48,381 nt of DNA from Archaeoglobus sp. UBA230 (GTDB lineage: Archaea > Halobacteriota > Archaeoglobi > Archaeoglobales > Archaeoglobaceae), in assembly GCA_002507545.1 (NCBI GenBank), contig DAVR01000042.1, positions 1 through 48,381 on the forward strand, read 5' to 3'. Below the pieces are notes generated by a model. The model did no database searches, was not told the origin of the DNA, and worked only from the letters and a program-made list of their open reading frames with translations. Shown in pieces: positions 43,928 to 48,381 of this stretch. Position numbers and translations under genes: made by a program. Numbering within the stretch: the stretch's first letter is position 1; each line of letters begins with the position of its first letter.

Positions 43928-46900
43928 GTTGAAATCAGACCAAAGTGGGATTGAAAGCGTAAGCGTCTAAATCGGTTACTGTCCACGTTCCACCACGTTG
44001 AAATCAGACCAAAGTGGGATTGAAAGTTTTGGAACAGAGATATTAAAGAATGAAATACTGCGCAGTTGAAATCAGACCAAAGTGGGATTGAAAGGAATCG
44101 TCTGGTAAGCATTTTATGCTTACAGAATCTGCGTTGAAATCAGACCAAAGTGGGATTGAAAGTTTTTGTTTTGACTGGTTTGGGGGCCTGCTCAAGGAGT
44201 GTTGAAATCAGACCAAAGTGGGATTGAAAGCCACCTCGCCGCGCTCCATGAGTTCTCCGAGCTTCAGGTTGAAATCATACCAAAGTGGGATTGAAAGACA
44301 GTAAAACTTGATGTCAACGCTTACGAAATCCTGGTTGAAATCAGACCAAAGTGGGATTGAAAGGTGGATGTATCGCAGCTACAAGAAGCAGCACAAAGAG
44401 TGTTGAAATCAGACCAAAGTGGGATTGAAAGTTAAATTTATATTCTTAAAAAGAAATTTTTAATTGGGGTTGAAATCAGACCCAAGTGGGATTGAAAGGA
44501 ATCTGCAACTTCTGAAGTTAGCGTATATGGTGGTAAGTTGAAATCAGACCAAAGTGGGATTGAAAGACTTATGGAAGTGACAATAATGAAAAGTAAAAGT
44601 ACAAGTTGAAATCAGACCAAAGTGGGATTGAAAGACTACAGCCCCTATAGAATCCGAATCTTTTGAATTCGTTGAAATCAGACCAAAGTGGGATTGAAAG
44701 TTATACAGATGACACTCAATTAATGTTTTGGACATTAGATGTTGAAATCAGACCAAAGTGGGATTGAAAGGAATACTTGCGAGGTCACAAAGCCCACCGA
44801 GTAATCGTTGAAATCAGACCAAAGTGGGATTGAAAGATTTACATGTCTATTTATTAATGCAAATAATTTATAAAGTTGAAATCAGACCAAAGTGGGATTG
44901 AAAGGAGGAGGAGGCGGGATGCAGACATCGGGATATGAGGGTTGAAATCAGACCAAAGTGGGATTGAAAGACATCCCCGACGATGTCGTGAGTCAGGTAG
45001 TGGAGCGTTGAAATCAGACCAAAGTGGGATTGAAAGGTGGTTTATGCGTTTTCTCAACTTCTTATTGCCAGAAGTTGAAATCAGACCAAAGTGGGATTGA
45101 AAGGTTGAGGTGAGGGTCGATGAAGTTGTTAAACATATTAGTTGAAATCAGACCAAAGTGGGATTGAAAGAAGAATCCTCCAATCCAGTTAACAAACGAC
45201 GAAAACGAGTTGAAATCAGACCAAAGTGGGATTGAAAGAAGGGTGTTAAAACAAAATATAGATTTGGAATTGTGGCGTTGAAATCAGACCAAAGTGGGAT
45301 TGAAAGATTAGAATTTTGCTGACATGCTCGACTACGGAGTTAGGTTGAAATCAGACCAAAGTGGGATTGAAAGAACCTATCCACTGCATTGTTGGGTCTG
45401 TTGGCATCGTTCGTTGAAATCAGACCAAAGTGGGATTGAAAGATAGTTGATGATTCAACAATATTTAAGGTTAGGGATTTAGTTGAAATCAGACCAAAGT
45501 GGGATTGAAAGTGAGGATGTTTCATAAGACTAATCTACCAATACCGAAATGTTGAAATCAGACCAAAGTGGGATTGAAAGACTTTATTGCTTCAATTGCT
45601 GCAAAGGTTGCATCTCTTAGTTGAAATCAGACCAAAGTGGGATTGAAAGCTGACATTTCTGAGAACTTCCTCTTTATCAATTCTGGTGGTTGAAATCAGA
45701 CCAAAGTGGGATTGAAAGTGGACATTAGATGATCTTGATATGGCATGGCGTGAGGCTGTTGAAATCAGACCAAAGTGGGATTGAAAGATACTCAACATCA
45801 ACAACTGAATTGACTCGATAAGTCGTTGAAATCAGACCAAAGTGGGATTGAAAGTTGCGGCAATAAGAGGTGCAAGGGGCGGCGTTAAGATAGTTGAAAT
45901 CAGACCAAAGTGGGATTGAAAGATTGAAGCCTATTGGCTTAAGATTACCAAGAGGGTCTTGTTGAAATCAGACCAAAGTGGGATTGAAAGGTCTTGTGTC
46001 AAGAATCCACATCTGAGGCATCTTCTCCGTTGAAATCAGACCAAAGTGGGATTGAAAGACATCCAAGTTGGTTTACTGCAACATCCGCTGACTATGGTTG
46101 AAATCAGACCAAAGTGGGATTGAAAGGAAGTTTTTCCTGTCCACCCCGAACAGCACTTCAGCAGCCTTCAAAACAAGTTGAAATCAGACCAAAGTGGGAT
46201 TGAAAGGACTCTCTGAAAGTTGGTGAGGTGACGCAGAGTGTTAGTTGAAATCAGACCAAAGTGGGATTGAAAGTCCACAAACTCACTATCTTCTCTCTCT
46301 CATCATACTGAGTTGAAATCAGACCAAAGTGGGATTGAAAGCGAGTTCGGTCATTAGTATGGAGTAGAGAGCAGCTAGAAGTTGAAATCAGACCAAAGTG
46401 GGATTGAAAGTCAGCTGCAGCTGAAACTGTGGATACAGTAAAATCAAAGTTGAAATCAGACCAAAGTGGGATTGAAAGAATTTTATATCTTCAACCGGAT
46501 AATTGCTAAATGAAGTTGAAATCAGACCAAAGTGGGATTGAAAGAAACGTTGGAGTTACTTAAAAAAAGTCGTTAAAGATACGTTGAAATCAGACCAAAG
46601 TGGGATTGAAAGAGCTCTTCACAAATCAGGGAAGGATTAGGATACCAGCGTTGAAATCAGACCAAAGTGGGATTGAAAGTTGTTTGCTCCTCTGAACCAC
46701 CTCCACTCCAAGAAGTATGTTGAAATCAGACCAAAGTGGGATTGAAAGATGCTTACAATATTGATGACAGTCGCTACATTACAGTGTTGAAATCAGACCA
46801 AAGTGGGATTGAAAGTGAATATCATTTTAGAAATGCAGTTCAAGCAGAGCCAGGTTGAAATCAGACCAAAGTGGGATTGAAAGCATGGTTTCACCAGCCC

Positions 46901-48381
46901 AAGGACACTGCAACCAGCAAGACCGAGTTGAAATTAGACCAAAGTGGGATTGAAAGGGAGTTCCTCAGAGAGCAGTCGGAGTTCTTGGACAAGGGTTGAA
47001 ATCAGACCAAAGTGGGATTGAAAGAACAGTTTAAAAACATCTCTCAGTCCTTCTTTTCTTTTTTCGTTGAAATCAGACCAAAGTGGGATTGAAAGTGATG
47101 TAATTTTTCAGCCCCCTGCTGATCCGCTCCGGCAGTTGAAATCAGACCAAAGTGGGATTGAAAGACATTTACATTGACGAAACTGATTTTACGGCGGAGC
47201 GTTGAAATCAGACCAAAGTGGGATTGAAAGCAAGATACGCAACAAAGAGTACGCCCTCGTGATCTTCGTTGAAATCAGACCAAAGTGGGATTGAAAGCTT
47301 TACGTCCGACCAGTGGGTCTTTCCACTTGCGATTGGTTGAAATCAGACCAAAGTGGGATTGAAAGGTGTACACTGTTACGGTGCCGTACCTCTTCCTGCG
47401 GCCACCGTTGGTTGAAATCAGACCAAAGTGGGATTGAAAGGTCTTGGTCTTGAAACATGCTATCGTTAGGAGCGTGGTTGAAATCAGACCAAAGTGGGAT
47501 TGAAAGCTTCACGACACCCATGATATTCCTTATACTCTCTCCATGTTGAAATCAGACCAAAGTGGGATTGAAAGCGCAAGAGCTACAGGAGGTGAAACAT
47601 GCTCTGCCTTCTGGTTGAAATCAGACCAAAGTGGGATTGAAAGAGATGACTCTGCCTGCACCGTCAACGACGATTCCGTCTGTTGAAATCAGACCAAAGT
47701 GGGATTGAAAGTGACCTTTTTGGAGTGCTTGGATACCACCGTCAGCAGGTTGAAATCAGACCAAAGTGGGATTGAAAGTCAGTCGTGTCCTGCCTATTTC
47801 GCCAGTGCTGTGGACGTTGAAATCAGACCAAAGTGGGATTGAAAGTCCTTTCCCCAATCTTCATCGTACTGCTCTTTGTATTCCTCAGGTTGAAATCAGA
47901 CCAAAGTGGGATTGAAAGCTCCTCTGTAAGGGCGTTCTTGTCCACTTCCAAATACAGTTGAAATCAGACCAAAGTGGGATTGAAAGCTCTGCATCGGCGA
48001 GCGTTGCGCTTGGTTCGTGCCAGTTGAAATCAGACCAAAGTGGGATTGAAAGAGATACCGAAGGGCAAGACAGTTCCCGATGAAGAAAGTTGAAATCAGA
48101 CCAAAGTGGGATTGAAAGTCCTCTCTCCCCATCCTCCTCAACAAATCTCTTTTCCCGTTGAAATCAGACCAAAGTGGGATTGAAAGGTCAATTTCACTAA
48201 CTCCAGTCGTTGGTGGACTCCAACCGCGTTGAAATCAGACCAAAGTGGGATTGAAAGCAGTTTTGAGGGATCTGTCGATGTACCAGCCCAGGTCGTTGAA
48301 ATCAGACCAAAGTGGGATTGAAAGTTTTGCCGTTTATGACTGCGATGAGTTTGACGATTGATGTTGAAATCAGACCAAAGT
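43928..48381 (+). CRISPR. CRISPR array, 65 complete 30-nt repeats plus one cut at the window edge
   Basis: The repeat begins GTTGAAATCAGACC and ends AGTGGGATTGAAAG (30 nt). I counted 65 full copies from 43928 and a 66th from 48363 that is cut after 19 bases, so the array continues. The 65 spacers are mostly 36-41 nt; exceptions are 50 nt (46127-46176), 45 nt (47366-47410) and several of 43 nt. Three repeats differ by one base: copy 6 (44268, CATACC), copy 9 (44469, ACCCAAG) and copy 45 (46927, AAATTAG). The ATTGAAAG end is the usual archaeal 8-nt crRNA handle, so transcription is rightwards from the leader. Reverse-strand translation gives monotonous peptides with no meaning. Confidence 0.99.

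Noticed and set aside
43849-48144. Minus-strand frames with repeated peptides such as SIPLWSDFN and QSHFGLIST
   Set aside because: They are translations of the CRISPR repeat read backwards, not a repeat protein.
43958-48362. Self-targeting spacers against genes of this window
   Set aside because: Reading the 65 spacers against the visible genes, I saw no match. This was by eye only and does not cover the rest of the genome.

Overview
The window comes from a thermophilic euryarchaeon and looks like a member of Archaeoglobales (Archaeoglobus). Evidence: a 16S - tRNA-Ala - 23S operon with archaeal processing stems, an intron-containing tRNA-Asp, many genes whose TATA box lies 24-27 bases before the start codon (leaderless mRNAs), the archaeal shikimate entry pathway (ADH synthase plus DHQ synthase II), and a CRISPR repeat that, from memory, is almost identical to the A. 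fulgidus repeat. No database search was possible; assignments rest on motifs and family knowledge.

Layout. 1-4850: rRNA operon on the minus strand (23S truncated by the window edge, tRNA-Ala, 16S, a structured leader and two TATA boxes). 4880-11175: CYTH protein, FKBP-type prolyl isomerase, tRNA-Asp with a 37-nt intron, glutamyl-tRNA synthetase, a DUF401-like membrane transporter, an acyl-CoA synthetase and tRNA-Asn. 11264-15630: aromatic amino acid operon (ADH synthase, DHQ synthase II, 3-dehydroquinate dehydratase, TyrA-AroQ-PheA-ACT fusion). It is preceded by a leader that encodes a 23-residue peptide with 7 Phe and 1 Tyr. 15633-21143: small zinc-ribbon membrane protein, nitroreductase, and a branched-chain amino acid ABC transporter split into divergent halves (livJHM minus, livGF plus) around one TATA element. 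21204-34549: biotin carboxylase, LeuA-type synthase, LarA-like protein, 3-hydroxyacyl-CoA dehydrogenase, an RCK subunit with a Kef-type antiporter, tRNA m1A methyltransferase, archaeal NAC, a large secreted CARDB/S-layer-like protein, a TrmB-type regulator and HisD.

34645-48381: CRISPR-Cas island. The plus-strand interference operon is cas6-cas8(Cst1, CXXC-CXXC)-cas7-cas5-cas3. It faces the minus-strand adaptation operon cas4-cas1-cas2; between them lie a VapBC pair and a broken TrmO gene. Beyond cas4 are a 422-bp leader and an array with 65 complete 30-nt repeats plus one cut by the window end. cas8-cas3 are visibly more AT-rich than cas6 and cas4-1-2, which suggests modular replacement of the effector.

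The most unusual signal is the aromatic-operon leader (11295-11448). A nearly leaderless Phe-rich peptide gene is followed by a near-perfect Shine-Dalgarno (SD) site and a second tiny ORF that overlaps the first biosynthetic gene. The segment at the first Phe codon can pair over 11 bp with the SD region of that gene. This looks like a leader-peptide attenuator, a control type that to my knowledge is not established in Archaea. Other points worth a look: overlapping spacers taken from one invader, an inverted repeat around a TATA box in the CRISPR leader, and a structured pre-16S leader.
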